In this document: positions 36,626-45,373 of the stretch, one piece after another
Layout of the letters: each line of letters begins with the position of its first letter
How positions within the stretch are numbered: the first letter of the stretch is position 1
Source: Pseudomonas lini
GTDB lineage: Bacteria > Pseudomonadota > Gammaproteobacteria > Pseudomonadales > Pseudomonadaceae
Length of the DNA: 64,000 nt
Direction of reading: 5' to 3'
Assembly: GCF_964063345.1 (NCBI RefSeq)
Contig: NZ_OZ061318.1
Coordinates: 5,208,001 to 5,272,000 of the forward strand
Made by a program: the position numbers and the translations under genes
The notes under the pieces: model-generated
Databases searched by the model: none
Told to the model about the DNA's origin: nothing
The model's input: the letters and a program-made list of their open reading frames with translations, nothing else

Positions 36626-37300
36626 TCAGTGGGCCAGGACGTCAGTCGCAAGCAGCAGGTAAGGGCCATTGGCGCCAGGCAGGAGCACAACGCTGTAACG
36701 CTCGCCGGCCTTGAGCTGGCCCAGGTCAAGCGGGGCACCGACGTTGGTTTGAGCGCAGACCAATTGAACCGACAGGCTGACCGGGTTGATCGCTCGGCGT
36801 TGCACGCTGCCGTCGGCCACTTCCTTGAACAGGTCGGCGTTCTTCCCCGCGGCGCGCAAACCGGCCTGGGTGCACGCTGGATCGGCGCTGATAAACGCCA
36901 GCGAGGCTCTCAGGCTATTGAAGTCGTCGGGTTGCTCACGGATGACGACCTGGCGAATACCTTGAGCGCTGTCTGGCAAAGCGATCACGCTGGCGAATTC
37001 GCCTGCTGCCACCTGAATGTCCAGCGGCTGGCTTTTGCCGTTGCGTTCCAGGGTGCCCTTGATCGGCTGGTTGGCGGGCACCGGCAGGTAGGCGGACACG
37101 GCATTCGAACCCTCGAGTCTGAGGCTGGCCTGTGAACCTTCGGCCAGCAGCTGCAAGGGGCGGTCGGCGGCGTTGATAAAGCGCAGGAAGGCCGAGTCCT
37201 GATCCGGGCCCGTCGGGTACAGGGCAATGTCAGCGGCCTGGGCGTGAAAACTCAGCATCAAGGGCGCTAACAGTTTCCAGCCACATGCGGATCGACTCAT
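36626..37300 (-). CDS. wssG: Cellulose acetylation protein WssG (AlgF-like)
   Basis: A 224-residue protein with a signal peptide (cleavage after HAQA) and an AlgF-like periplasmic body: DIALYPTGPDQDSAFLRFIN at the start of the mature part, ending in ERYSVVLLPGANGPYLLLATD. AlgF is needed for alginate acetylation as an adaptor; WssG is its cellulose counterpart. Its ATG overlaps the wssF stop (ATGA), fixing the start at 37300 rather than 37462. Confidence 0.88.
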   Translation of the reverse strand: MSRSACGWKLLAPLMLSFHAQAADIALYPTGPDQDSAFLRFINAADRPLQLLAEGSQASLRLEGSNAVSAYLPVPANQPIKGTLERNGKSQPLDIQVAAGEFASVIALPDSAQGIRQVVIREQPDDFNSLRASLAFISADPACTQAGLRAAGKNADLFKEVADGSVQRRAINPVSLSVQLVCAQTNVGAPLDLGQLKAGERYSVVLLPGANGPYLLLATDVLAH

Positions 37301-37965
37301 TTGCCGGCTCCTGCGCTGCTGACGCGGTCGGCGGGCAGTTTGGCCAACGCGCCGCCAATTGCAGTGCCCCATGCCTGATAACCGGCGACGGTGAAGTGCT
37401 GCCCGTCGGTGGTGATCCACTGCCCGGGTTTGGAGAACGTCAGCGAATCGATGTAAGTGCAAGGCGCTACGTTCGCGGCCAAAAACTGCGACATCAATTG
37501 GGTGCGGGCATCATTCTTCTGGTACATGCCACCGGCTTTGCCCCAGGCCGGGCCCACCCAGGCGCAACGGGTCCCGGTGGCCGCGATGGCCTTGGCCAGG
37601 CCGGTGACGCTTTGCCATGCCCAGGCCTTCGGAAACACCGGCTTGTCATAGGACGCCATGGTGTCGCCGATGACCAGTACCACCAGGTCGGGTTTGTCGG
37701 CCGCGATCAGGTCCTGGATCGGCGTGGTGGTTGCCTCACGCCCTTTGATCACGATCTTGTCATTGCCTTTGCGCTCGGCGCCGCAGTCGACCTTTTTGCT
37801 GATCAGCCAATCGCCGGCGCTGGCACCGCAGGCACCGATGGAATGAACCTGGGCGCCTTGGCGAGTCAGGTTGTCGTGCAGTGGCTCCAGCAAATGGTCC
37901 GCGAGGCTCATATGGCTCTCCCCAAGAACAAGGAGGGACAGGCCGGCAAGGGCAGAAGTGGGCAT
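37297..37965 (-). CDS. wssF: SGNH-like cellulose acetylation protein WssF
   Basis: A 222-residue SGNH/GDSL-type protein. Block I is LLVLGESHMSL near residue 12 (Ser catalytic), block II is GACGASAGDW, block III VIGDTMASYDKP, and block V is TTDGQHFTVAGYQAWG with the Asp-x-x-His dyad. WssF is known from the SBW25 acetylation module. The N-terminus runs straight into block I, so a classical signal peptide is not evident. It lies 16 bp after wssE and overlaps wssG by four bases. Confidence 0.87.
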   Translation of the reverse strand: MPTSALAGLSLLVLGESHMSLADHLLEPLHDNLTRQGAQVHSIGACGASAGDWLISKKVDCGAERKGNDKIVIKGREATTTPIQDLIAADKPDLVVLVIGDTMASYDKPVFPKAWAWQSVTGLAKAIAATGTRCAWVGPAWGKAGGMYQKNDARTQLMSQFLAANVAPCTYIDSLTFSKPGQWITTDGQHFTVAGYQAWGTAIGGALAKLPADRVSSAGAGK

Positions 37966-37981
37966 CGAAAGCTCCAGATGA

Positions 37982-40900
37982 TCAGTTGGAATAAGGTGAG
38001 GTGTACGGGCTGACCGGCAGGCTCATGGGGCCGCTGATCTCCTCGAACTGGTAGCGCAATGACAGGGCGCCGCTGAGTTGTTGGTAGTCGCGGGCGTTGT
38101 CCAGGCCCAGATTGGCGCCCAGCAGGAAGTTCGAAGCGACCTTGTATTCAGCCGCCGCGGCGACGCTGTAGCCGATCCCGGTTTTGTTTTGCCCTTCGTA
38201 GCGCAAGCCTGAGGCCGCTTGCAGGTCTTTGTCGTTGGGGAAATAGTCGGCGCTGTCCTGCTCGAAATGCTGCACGCCGACCGAGCCTTTGACTTGATAC
38301 GTCAAGCGTCCGGAGCGTTGTGCCCAGGTCACTGGCACGCCCAGGGCGAAGAACGTCTGCGGGCTGAAATAGCCGCCGTGGCCGTAGGTGAAATAGTCCT
38401 GATTGTTGGCGTAGCTGATGCCGGTCATGCTCAGGCCGACGGTCAGCTTGCTGTCCGTTGCATTTTGCAGGTACCAGTACACACCGCTGCCCAGTTCACT
38501 GCGGTTGTTGGACTCGACATGGTTGCCCAATAGCTGGTGCCAGGAGGCGTAGCCATAGACGCCGACTTCGTTGTCGTCAAAGCTCAACTGGCCACGCCCG
38601 CCGTTAGCGGTCACGCCGCCCCAGGATTGCCCGCTGCGTTTGTCCGTGGTGCCGGCAAACGAGGTGACGCTGTCAGTCACCGGACGCCGGGAAACGCTCA
38701 CGCCGTAACGGACATTAGAGGTGTCGCTCACGGGGCGATCAATGCTGATGCCGCCGGTGGCGGTGCTGTATTTGAAGCCGAGCGGGGTGGTGCCGAGATC
38801 GGCTTTGAGCCCATCCGCGGGCCGTTGAATAGCGACGGAAAGGCCGACACCCTCGGCTTTTTGCGAGCCGACGCTGCCGCTCTGCGCACCGTTACCGAAA
38901 CGCGACAGCGCCTCGTCGCTGGCACTGCCGGCGTTCAGCGAGACCGGCGTCACGCGCAGGGCGACGCGACTTTCATCCAGCGGGATATTGATTTCCAGCG
39001 GTGTCTCAATATCAGTCAGTTTGCTCAGCCCCGACTCACTGTTGTTGCTGCGAATGCTCACACCTTGGATGACGTAGGCACTGCGCTCCTGAAGGATTTT
39101 ATTCAGTGCCAGTTGCGCGGGGCTAATGTCCTCGCTCACCAGTGCTGCGCGCGGCAGTTGCGACTCGAATGCATTGCTCGCCTGCTGCGGTCTTGGCGGG
39201 GCGTCGATGCCAAAAGGGGTGGGAGACCTCACGCTGCCCGGAATCTCCTGAGCCGGTGGCGGGATTGCCGCCAGCAAGGTGTCGCGACTGACTTCGTTAC
39301 GTGGACCCGATACCCCGGCAAAAGGGTTGGGCGCCACCGTCGAACCGGCCAGTTGACCGCTCTGGCTTCTGCGTTTCTCGCTCTGTTCAATGGCCACCGC
39401 TTTGCGCAGCAGATCGGTCGCCGTGCCGGTCTTGCCCATGTTCTGGTAGAGGCGGGCGGCCTCTGTCAGCGTTTGAGGGTTACCGGATTCGGTCTTGAGC
39501 AGCTGTTGCAGTGCCTGTTCGGCAAAGGCCGTGTCATGTGCCAACACCGCCGCGTCGGCGGCACCCAACAACAGTTGCGGGTCATTTGGCTGACGTTGTA
39601 ACAGCGGTTTGTAGAGTTCGAGGGCTTTTGCCGTGTCGCCGTTGGCCGAGTACATTCGCGCCAGGGCCGCGACGGCAGCGCTGTCACCGGGGCGTTGCGC
39701 CAATGCGGGCGCTAGCGTGTCATAAGCGCTGGCCAGATTGCCTCGTTCACGCAACTGGTCAGCCTGGCGGATGCGATAGAGATAGAGCAGGTCGTCGAAA
39801 CGCTTGCGAGCCGGCGCGTTCAAGGGCCTGTTCTGAAGGTCGCGCAGAATCTCGTTGACCTGTGCGTCTTCTCCGGTTTTAAGCAGGACAGCGGCGTATT
39901 GCAGGATGAAGTCTGCCGAGGGCGCCGTGGTGTGTTGCAACTGGCCGCGCATGAGGGCCAGCGCACGGGTTGGCTCACCGATGTCGACATACGCCGAGGC
40001 CAGGCTCGCCGTGCGATCTGGATTGTTGTTGGCCATCGGCTGAATACGATCGAGCAAGGTCAGGGCTTCCTGGCGCTGTCCGCGCTTGCCCAACTCGATC
40101 GCCTGGCTGAGTTGCAGGTTGAGGCTGACATCAGCGGCCAGCGCGTCCATGTCCGGGGTGCGCTGGTCGGGGCGCAAGCGTCCCAACGTTGTCTGGGCGG
40201 CTTTCCACTCACCCATCTGCACCGATAGCAAGGCGCTGACGTAAAGCGCATCGGCATTGTCGGGGTGGGCCTTGAGCATGGCGTTGATCAGGTCCCGGGC
40301 CTTTTGCGGTTCGCCCATCGCCAGGTTCAGGCGGGCCAGGGCGAAACGCGTCCAGACGTTGTCCGGTTCGTAGCGCAGCGCGTCTTGCAAGGCGTTGCGC
40401 GCAGCGGGCAGGTCGTTGCGTTGTTCGGCGAGGGCGGCCAGTTGCGTCGCGCGCAAGGCTTGCAGGCGCGCGGACTGGCCGATCTTTGCCTGTCCGGTGG
40501 CGGGCAGGCTGTTGATCAGTTGCAGGGCTTCATCGTTCTTGCCGCTCTTGAGCAGCACATTGACCAGCCCTTCCAGTGCTTGAGGGTCGTCGCGGCGCAG
40601 GTTCAAAATCTGCCGATAGTTGCGCTGAGCGTCATCGAACTGGCCCGCGCTGGCCTGAATATCAGCCTGGGCGAGGCGAGCATCCACCCCGTTTGGATTG
40701 AGCCGCAGCGCCTGGTTGACTAAGACCTGCGCCTGGGCTGCCTGGCCTTTGGCTTGGGCGTCGCGGGCTTGCTGCAACGCCGACCAATAGCGCACTTCGT
40801 TCAGCGCAACTTGCCAGCGGCTGCCGTCGTTTTGTCGCGTGGCCTGACTCAAGAGCTTTTCCGCTTCGGCCAGCCGCTGTTGCTGCTGGCGAATAACCCC

Positions 40901-41845
40901 AAGGCCGCCCAGCGCGTCAGCATCATCGGGCCGGGTTTTCAAACGTGCTTGAAAAGCCTGTTCGGCGGTGGCCTGATCACCTGCTTTGAGCGCCTTCAGA
41001 CCGCGCGCGACTTCGGCGGGCGGTTGCCATTCCTTGCTGGCCGTCGTTGCCAGCTGTTGCTTGCCCTTGTTCATCTGCGCCCGGATCTCCACGTCATCCG
41101 GATGCGTCTTGAGGTACGCCTCGAACAACGGCACTTGTGCCGGATTGGGCGGACCGATCCAGGTCAACGCCAGGCGCCAGCTTTCGTCGGCATCACCGGC
41201 AATGTCGGCACGCTGGGTCAGCGCGGCCAGGGCGCGGATGCCCTCGGCACGGCTGTCTTCACGGCGCACCAGATGCTTGGCGTAAAACAGCGCGACGATC
41301 GAGTCGTTGGGCATCTCGCGTTGCAGGCGCTGAAATCCGCTGCGTGCTTCGGACCAGTCCGCCTGATTGAAGGCAAGGTTGTTGTAGTACTCACGGCCGA
41401 TCGTACCTTGGGGTGGACGGCCATCGAACAGCGAGCGAAACACGGCAGTCGCCTTGTCGCGCTCACCGGCATCGGCGAGGCGCCGAGCCTCTTCCAGACG
41501 CTGCTGGTTCTGCGGTTGGGCCACGCTGATGTCCTGCGCCAATTGCAGTGCCTGACGAGGTGGTGGCTGGATGGCCTGCAAGCGGGCGAGGTATTGCTGC
41601 GCCTTTTGTGGCTTGCCCTGTTGCACGCCGATCAAGCCCAGGCCATACAGTGCGTCAGCCTGGGCCGGGTCCAGCAGCAGGACTTTCAGCCAGACTTCCG
41701 CCGCGCGTTGAGGGTTGTTGTGCGACTGCCAGTACTGCCCTTGCTCGACGAGTAATGCCTGTGGTGTCGGACTTTGAGCGTGGGCAGCTGCGGCCGTCCA
41801 TGCGCTCATGACGGCGATGGCTAGCGTGCGGTGGTGCGCGTGCAT
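37982..41845 (-). CDS. wssE: Cellulose export protein WssE (BcsC)
   Basis: A 1287-residue outer-membrane secretin-like exporter. A signal peptide (cleavage after AHA, about residue 23) is followed by many tetratricopeptide repeats over about residues 30-800 in the periplasm, then a linker and the BCSC C-terminal beta-barrel from about residue 950. The TPR units contact peptidoglycan and synthase partners, and the barrel lets the glucan chain out. The start overlaps wssD by 25 bp. The length matches the family. Confidence 0.93.
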   Translation of the reverse strand: MHAHHRTLAIAVMSAWTAAAAHAQSPTPQALLVEQGQYWQSHNNPQRAAEVWLKVLLLDPAQADALYGLGLIGVQQGKPQKAQQYLARLQAIQPPPRQALQLAQDISVAQPQNQQRLEEARRLADAGERDKATAVFRSLFDGRPPQGTIGREYYNNLAFNQADWSEARSGFQRLQREMPNDSIVALFYAKHLVRREDSRAEGIRALAALTQRADIAGDADESWRLALTWIGPPNPAQVPLFEAYLKTHPDDVEIRAQMNKGKQQLATTASKEWQPPAEVARGLKALKAGDQATAEQAFQARLKTRPDDADALGGLGVIRQQQQRLAEAEKLLSQATRQNDGSRWQVALNEVRYWSALQQARDAQAKGQAAQAQVLVNQALRLNPNGVDARLAQADIQASAGQFDDAQRNYRQILNLRRDDPQALEGLVNVLLKSGKNDEALQLINSLPATGQAKIGQSARLQALRATQLAALAEQRNDLPAARNALQDALRYEPDNVWTRFALARLNLAMGEPQKARDLINAMLKAHPDNADALYVSALLSVQMGEWKAAQTTLGRLRPDQRTPDMDALAADVSLNLQLSQAIELGKRGQRQEALTLLDRIQPMANNNPDRTASLASAYVDIGEPTRALALMRGQLQHTTAPSADFILQYAAVLLKTGEDAQVNEILRDLQNRPLNAPARKRFDDLLYLYRIRQADQLRERGNLASAYDTLAPALAQRPGDSAAVAALARMYSANGDTAKALELYKPLLQRQPNDPQLLLGAADAAVLAHDTAFAEQALQQLLKTESGNPQTLTEAARLYQNMGKTGTATDLLRKAVAIEQSEKRRSQSGQLAGSTVAPNPFAGVSGPRNEVSRDTLLAAIPPPAQEIPGSVRSPTPFGIDAPPRPQQASNAFESQLPRAALVSEDISPAQLALNKILQERSAYVIQGVSIRSNNSESGLSKLTDIETPLEINIPLDESRVALRVTPVSLNAGSASDEALSRFGNGAQSGSVGSQKAEGVGLSVAIQRPADGLKADLGTTPLGFKYSTATGGISIDRPVSDTSNVRYGVSVSRRPVTDSVTSFAGTTDKRSGQSWGGVTANGGRGQLSFDDNEVGVYGYASWHQLLGNHVESNNRSELGSGVYWYLQNATDSKLTVGLSMTGISYANNQDYFTYGHGGYFSPQTFFALGVPVTWAQRSGRLTYQVKGSVGVQHFEQDSADYFPNDKDLQAASGLRYEGQNKTGIGYSVAAAAEYKVASNFLLGANLGLDNARDYQQLSGALSLRYQFEEISGPMSLPVSPYTSPYSN

Positions 41846-43062
41846 GCGGTCTCCCAGGAGAGTTTCAGCGTTCCGTCTTCCCGGAATCGGTAATGTTTAT
41901 CTGCCCATCCGAGGGCGAACAGGCTGAGCATGAAGTTGTAGTAACGCGGCGGACCGGCATCGGCATCAGGCATGGCCAGCGCCTCGCTCAAGGCGAGTTC
42001 CACGCGGCGTCGTTGCTGATCGGCCAACCCGGGTAGCCCCTTGGCCTCAAGGTAGGGAATCAGTGCAGCCCAGAATCCGAACGGGCTCTGACCCTGAACA
42101 CTGCCGTGGAGAACCTGGACGGTTTCCGGGGGGGAACCCGTCGCGACAGTGCTGCGGGCCATGCCGTCCAGCCGTTTGAGCAGGAGCGCTGCCAGCGGTT
42201 CTGAGGTATCACTCATACCCAGCCAGAGGTACACGCGAATGGCATCGTAGCTGCCCGTGTCACCGTTGATCGGGTCGCTTGTGAAGGCACCCGATTGCGC
42301 TGAAGTGCCTTGATAAGCGACCCAGTCGGCGACGAAACCGTGGTGGCTTGATTGGCCAATCATCGTCGCGGTGTTGTTGGCAATCGCTTGCCAGGGGCCG
42401 GAGGGTGCTTCCTTGGCCAGCCGCCGTAGCAGTGGCAGTGGCAGGTAGCTGGGGTTCAGGCGCCAGAGAGCGTCTGCCTGGACGAAGCCCTGTCGTCCAG
42501 GCAACACCATCGGGCCTAGCCCTGGCAGCTCGACGACCAATTGCGCTTCAATCGTCGCCATCAGGTGCAGGGCGTCCTGGTGATAGTCCGGTCGATGCCA
42601 CAGGCGTGCGGCCTCGAGCAGGGCGTAGGCGATCCACAGGTCGGCGTCGGCGGCCGAATTGGCGTCTTGCAGGCGCCACTGACCGTCCGGGCCTTGCCCC
42701 CATAACCAGCCTGGCAGGCGTGTGGCAGGGGCCGAGCCTGCGAGGTTGGCTGAGGTCCAGCGCCAGAGTTTGTCAAAGCGTGGCTGATCGTTGCCGATCA
42801 GTGCGAAGAGCATGCCGTAGGACTGCCCTTCAGAGGTGCTGTGATTGTTCTCCAGGCTTGATTCCAGAACACGACCGTCGTCTTGAACGAAGCGCGTTGC
42901 GTAGGTTTGCCACAGTGGCCAGGGTGGCGACTCACAGGGGGTTGCGGCCGCTACCGCAGGCGCCAGCAGGGCAAGCGCAAGCACAGCGCTCAACCTGCGC
43001 GTGTTACCGCGCAGGCACCGGCGAAATGAAACACCTCGGCTGCTCATGGACGACACAGGCAT
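41821..43062 (-). CDS. wssD: Endo-1,4-beta-glucanase WssD (BcsZ, GH8)
   Basis: A 413-residue exported glycoside hydrolase family 8 enzyme. A signal peptide ends near ALLAPAVAAA. The catalytic acid is Glu78 in NNHSTSEGQSYGML, and DANSAADADLWIAYALLEA holds the second acidic residue. It trims cellulose in the periplasm and is needed for normal export. The start could be 43062 (eight bases after the wssC stop, used here) or 43047 (MSSRGVSF). The longer frame to 43128 overlaps wssC and is unlikely. Confidence 0.9.
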   Translation of the reverse strand: MPVSSMSSRGVSFRRCLRGNTRRLSAVLALALLAPAVAAATPCESPPWPLWQTYATRFVQDDGRVLESSLENNHSTSEGQSYGMLFALIGNDQPRFDKLWRWTSANLAGSAPATRLPGWLWGQGPDGQWRLQDANSAADADLWIAYALLEAARLWHRPDYHQDALHLMATIEAQLVVELPGLGPMVLPGRQGFVQADALWRLNPSYLPLPLLRRLAKEAPSGPWQAIANNTATMIGQSSHHGFVADWVAYQGTSAQSGAFTSDPINGDTGSYDAIRVYLWLGMSDTSEPLAALLLKRLDGMARSTVATGSPPETVQVLHGSVQGQSPFGFWAALIPYLEAKGLPGLADQQRRRVELALSEALAMPDADAGPPRYYNFMLSLFALGWADKHYRFREDGTLKLSWETACTRTTAR

Positions 43063-43069
43063 GCGCGGC

Positions 43070-45373
43070 TCATTGACCAAGACGACGTTTGGCCCGTAAG
43101 CGCAGGGCCAGGTAGGCCATCGAAGCAAGTAGCAGGACCCCGAGGAGGGTGAACAGCATGAGCGCTATTACATTTTGCGAGAGGTACCACTGCAGATAGC
43201 GCAATGGGCCCAGGCTCCCGACGTAGTAATCCTGCTCGGCGACCAGCGATTTGACATGCTTGCCCCTGACCACCACCAGACTGCCTTGCAACTCGTGGGC
43301 ATTTTCTTCGCTGCTGAGCAGGGCGTTGGTCACGTCGGCCAACCCGCTGGGCCTTGCGCTGGCGATAAACACCACACTGCGCCCACTCTTGAGCGGCGAT
43401 TCGAATCCAGTCAGATAAGCACTGCCGTCCTCAGCGGTAAACCTGAAGCTGCTGCGCGCTTCACGCAGATTGGTTTTCGTATCCGGGCTGATCCAGTTGC
43501 GCAGACGCAAGGGCAGGTCAGACAGTTCCAAGTACTGCACAGCGTTTTCGTCCTTGGCCGGCAGAAGGCTTTGCCACTGCTCCAGCAGCGGCTGATTGTT
43601 GCCCGAGGCGAGCACCAGCAAATCCCGGTCGCGTTGCTCCGCCAGCTGGTCGGCGTGGACTACCTTCACGCCGGTGGCCGGATAACCGGTAGAGTCGCCG
43701 AAACGGCCCAGCAGGGTCAGATAGGCGCTCAGATCGGCCGTGCCTGGCTCGTTGGGCAGGATCACCGATGTTTCAGAAAGGTCGGCCATGCGGGTGAACG
43801 GGAAGCCACTGTCCTTGAACACCCCAAGGTTGGGCATGGCCATGAAATGTTCGTATTGGCTGAGGTCCAGGGTCGAGTCCGGGTCGATCACACCGCGCAT
43901 GTTGTCGATGATGATGTCGCGGCATTCGCCCTGTTTGATGTAGTCATACATGAAGCGAAATTGCAGGCGTGATTGCAGCGCTACGGAATTGAGCGGCAAC
44001 AGCATGCGCGACGTGCGGGCCAGGCTGTCGTCGGTTTTGAGCATCGCCAGCAGGCTGTCGCTGTTGCCGAGTTTCTCGATCGAGGGCAGATCGATCGACT
44101 TGATGAAGGTGTCGTTGAAGTTGACCAGCAATGAGGAATTGGTAGAGACCGGTTGCGGCGTATAGCGGTATTTCAGGTCAAGTTGCGCGCCGGGTTCACG
44201 CCAGTTGAACAGGTCAGGTGGCAAGCGCAGCGCAACCGTCATTTGTCCCGGGTTATAACCCGACACATTGAGCTCTGCAGGCTGCGCCAGTTCGCCCAGG
44301 CGAACCGGGCGATCGGAGGGCAGCCAGTTAGGCGCGTCGTACGGTCGGCGTGGCTTGAGCGAGTCGATCCGGTCGATCACCACGCTCTGCCCGGAAAAGG
44401 CCGAGCCACCGAGGGCCAGCGCTGTCGCGGCGACCTTGAGATCGGCGCCATCGCGCCCGGAGACGATCAACAGTTTGCCCTGAGCATCATTCGGGTTGCT
44501 CACGAGTGTCAATGTCGGCCCCGTGGCCTCTTTGATCGGCAAGCCACTCAAGGTCGTTGATTCGCTGCCGCTGACAAACACCACTGCGTTGCCTTTGGCC
44601 GGCAGGCCGGTGAGGCTGGCGGGGAAGGTTGCGCCGCGATAGCTGGCCAGGGCGCCAAACCAGGACGACAGGATACCGGCGGCCTCAAGCTCAGGACCGC
44701 CCGGACGGCCGGCGAACACGAAAGGCAGCTTCAGGGGCGAGGCATCTCGACGATCGAACAAGGGCAGTGGCAGAGCAGACAGGTCGTTGGGCTGTTTAAT
44801 CGAGGACACCTGGAGGCTCAGCTGACTCTCGTTGCCGATCCTGGCCCACAGGCTGGAGTGCAAAGGGTCTTCACATTGCATCGTGTAGTGACCGATGAAC
44901 TGCAGGCTGAGCCGGTTGAATTCGGTGATGGTCTGCGGCGGAATCTGCACGGTCCGGGTCTGCAATTTACCGGCCTCTTCCTTCGGGAGGGGCAGGCTGG
45001 CGGCCACTTGATCGTTGACCAGTACATTGATCTGCGAAAGGTCGGCCAGCAGCGCCGGTGAGTAGCTGTACTGCAGCGTGACCTGCGCAGCCGTGACGAC
45101 TTCATCGGCGCGCACATCGAAGTTCACACTGTCGGTAGCCTCCACGCCTTTAAGGGTCATCGAATAGCTTTTGCCCAGCTCCTTGAGGGTGCGGGTATAG
45201 CTGTTGCTCGGGACATCGGTCCCGGGCAACGATGCGACCGGCATCATCGCCGGCTCTGTGGCGCTGATTTGGGCGGCAGCACTCAATGCCCAGCCGCTCC
45301 AGCCCACTAGCGAGCAGGTGATCAGCATGAGTGAGCGACGAGGAAGAAAGGTCCGGCGAATGGAAGGTTTCAA
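43070..45373 (-). CDS. wssC: Cellulose synthase subunit WssC (BcsB)
   Basis: A 767-residue periplasmic, membrane-anchored subunit. A signal peptide lies within the first 40 residues, a large beta-rich region with two carbohydrate-binding-like domains follows, and one C-terminal transmembrane helix (LMLFTLLGVLLLASMAYLAL) interacts with BcsA. BcsB forms the periplasmic channel entry for nascent cellulose. It overlaps wssB by four bases (ATGA), so the two synthase subunits are translationally coupled. Confidence 0.93.
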   Translation of the reverse strand: MKPSIRRTFLPRRSLMLITCSLVGWSGWALSAAAQISATEPAMMPVASLPGTDVPSNSYTRTLKELGKSYSMTLKGVEATDSVNFDVRADEVVTAAQVTLQYSYSPALLADLSQINVLVNDQVAASLPLPKEEAGKLQTRTVQIPPQTITEFNRLSLQFIGHYTMQCEDPLHSSLWARIGNESQLSLQVSSIKQPNDLSALPLPLFDRRDASPLKLPFVFAGRPGGPELEAAGILSSWFGALASYRGATFPASLTGLPAKGNAVVFVSGSESTTLSGLPIKEATGPTLTLVSNPNDAQGKLLIVSGRDGADLKVAATALALGGSAFSGQSVVIDRIDSLKPRRPYDAPNWLPSDRPVRLGELAQPAELNVSGYNPGQMTVALRLPPDLFNWREPGAQLDLKYRYTPQPVSTNSSLLVNFNDTFIKSIDLPSIEKLGNSDSLLAMLKTDDSLARTSRMLLPLNSVALQSRLQFRFMYDYIKQGECRDIIIDNMRGVIDPDSTLDLSQYEHFMAMPNLGVFKDSGFPFTRMADLSETSVILPNEPGTADLSAYLTLLGRFGDSTGYPATGVKVVHADQLAEQRDRDLLVLASGNNQPLLEQWQSLLPAKDENAVQYLELSDLPLRLRNWISPDTKTNLREARSSFRFTAEDGSAYLTGFESPLKSGRSVVFIASARPSGLADVTNALLSSEENAHELQGSLVVVRGKHVKSLVAEQDYYVGSLGPLRYLQWYLSQNVIALMLFTLLGVLLLASMAYLALRLRAKRRLGQ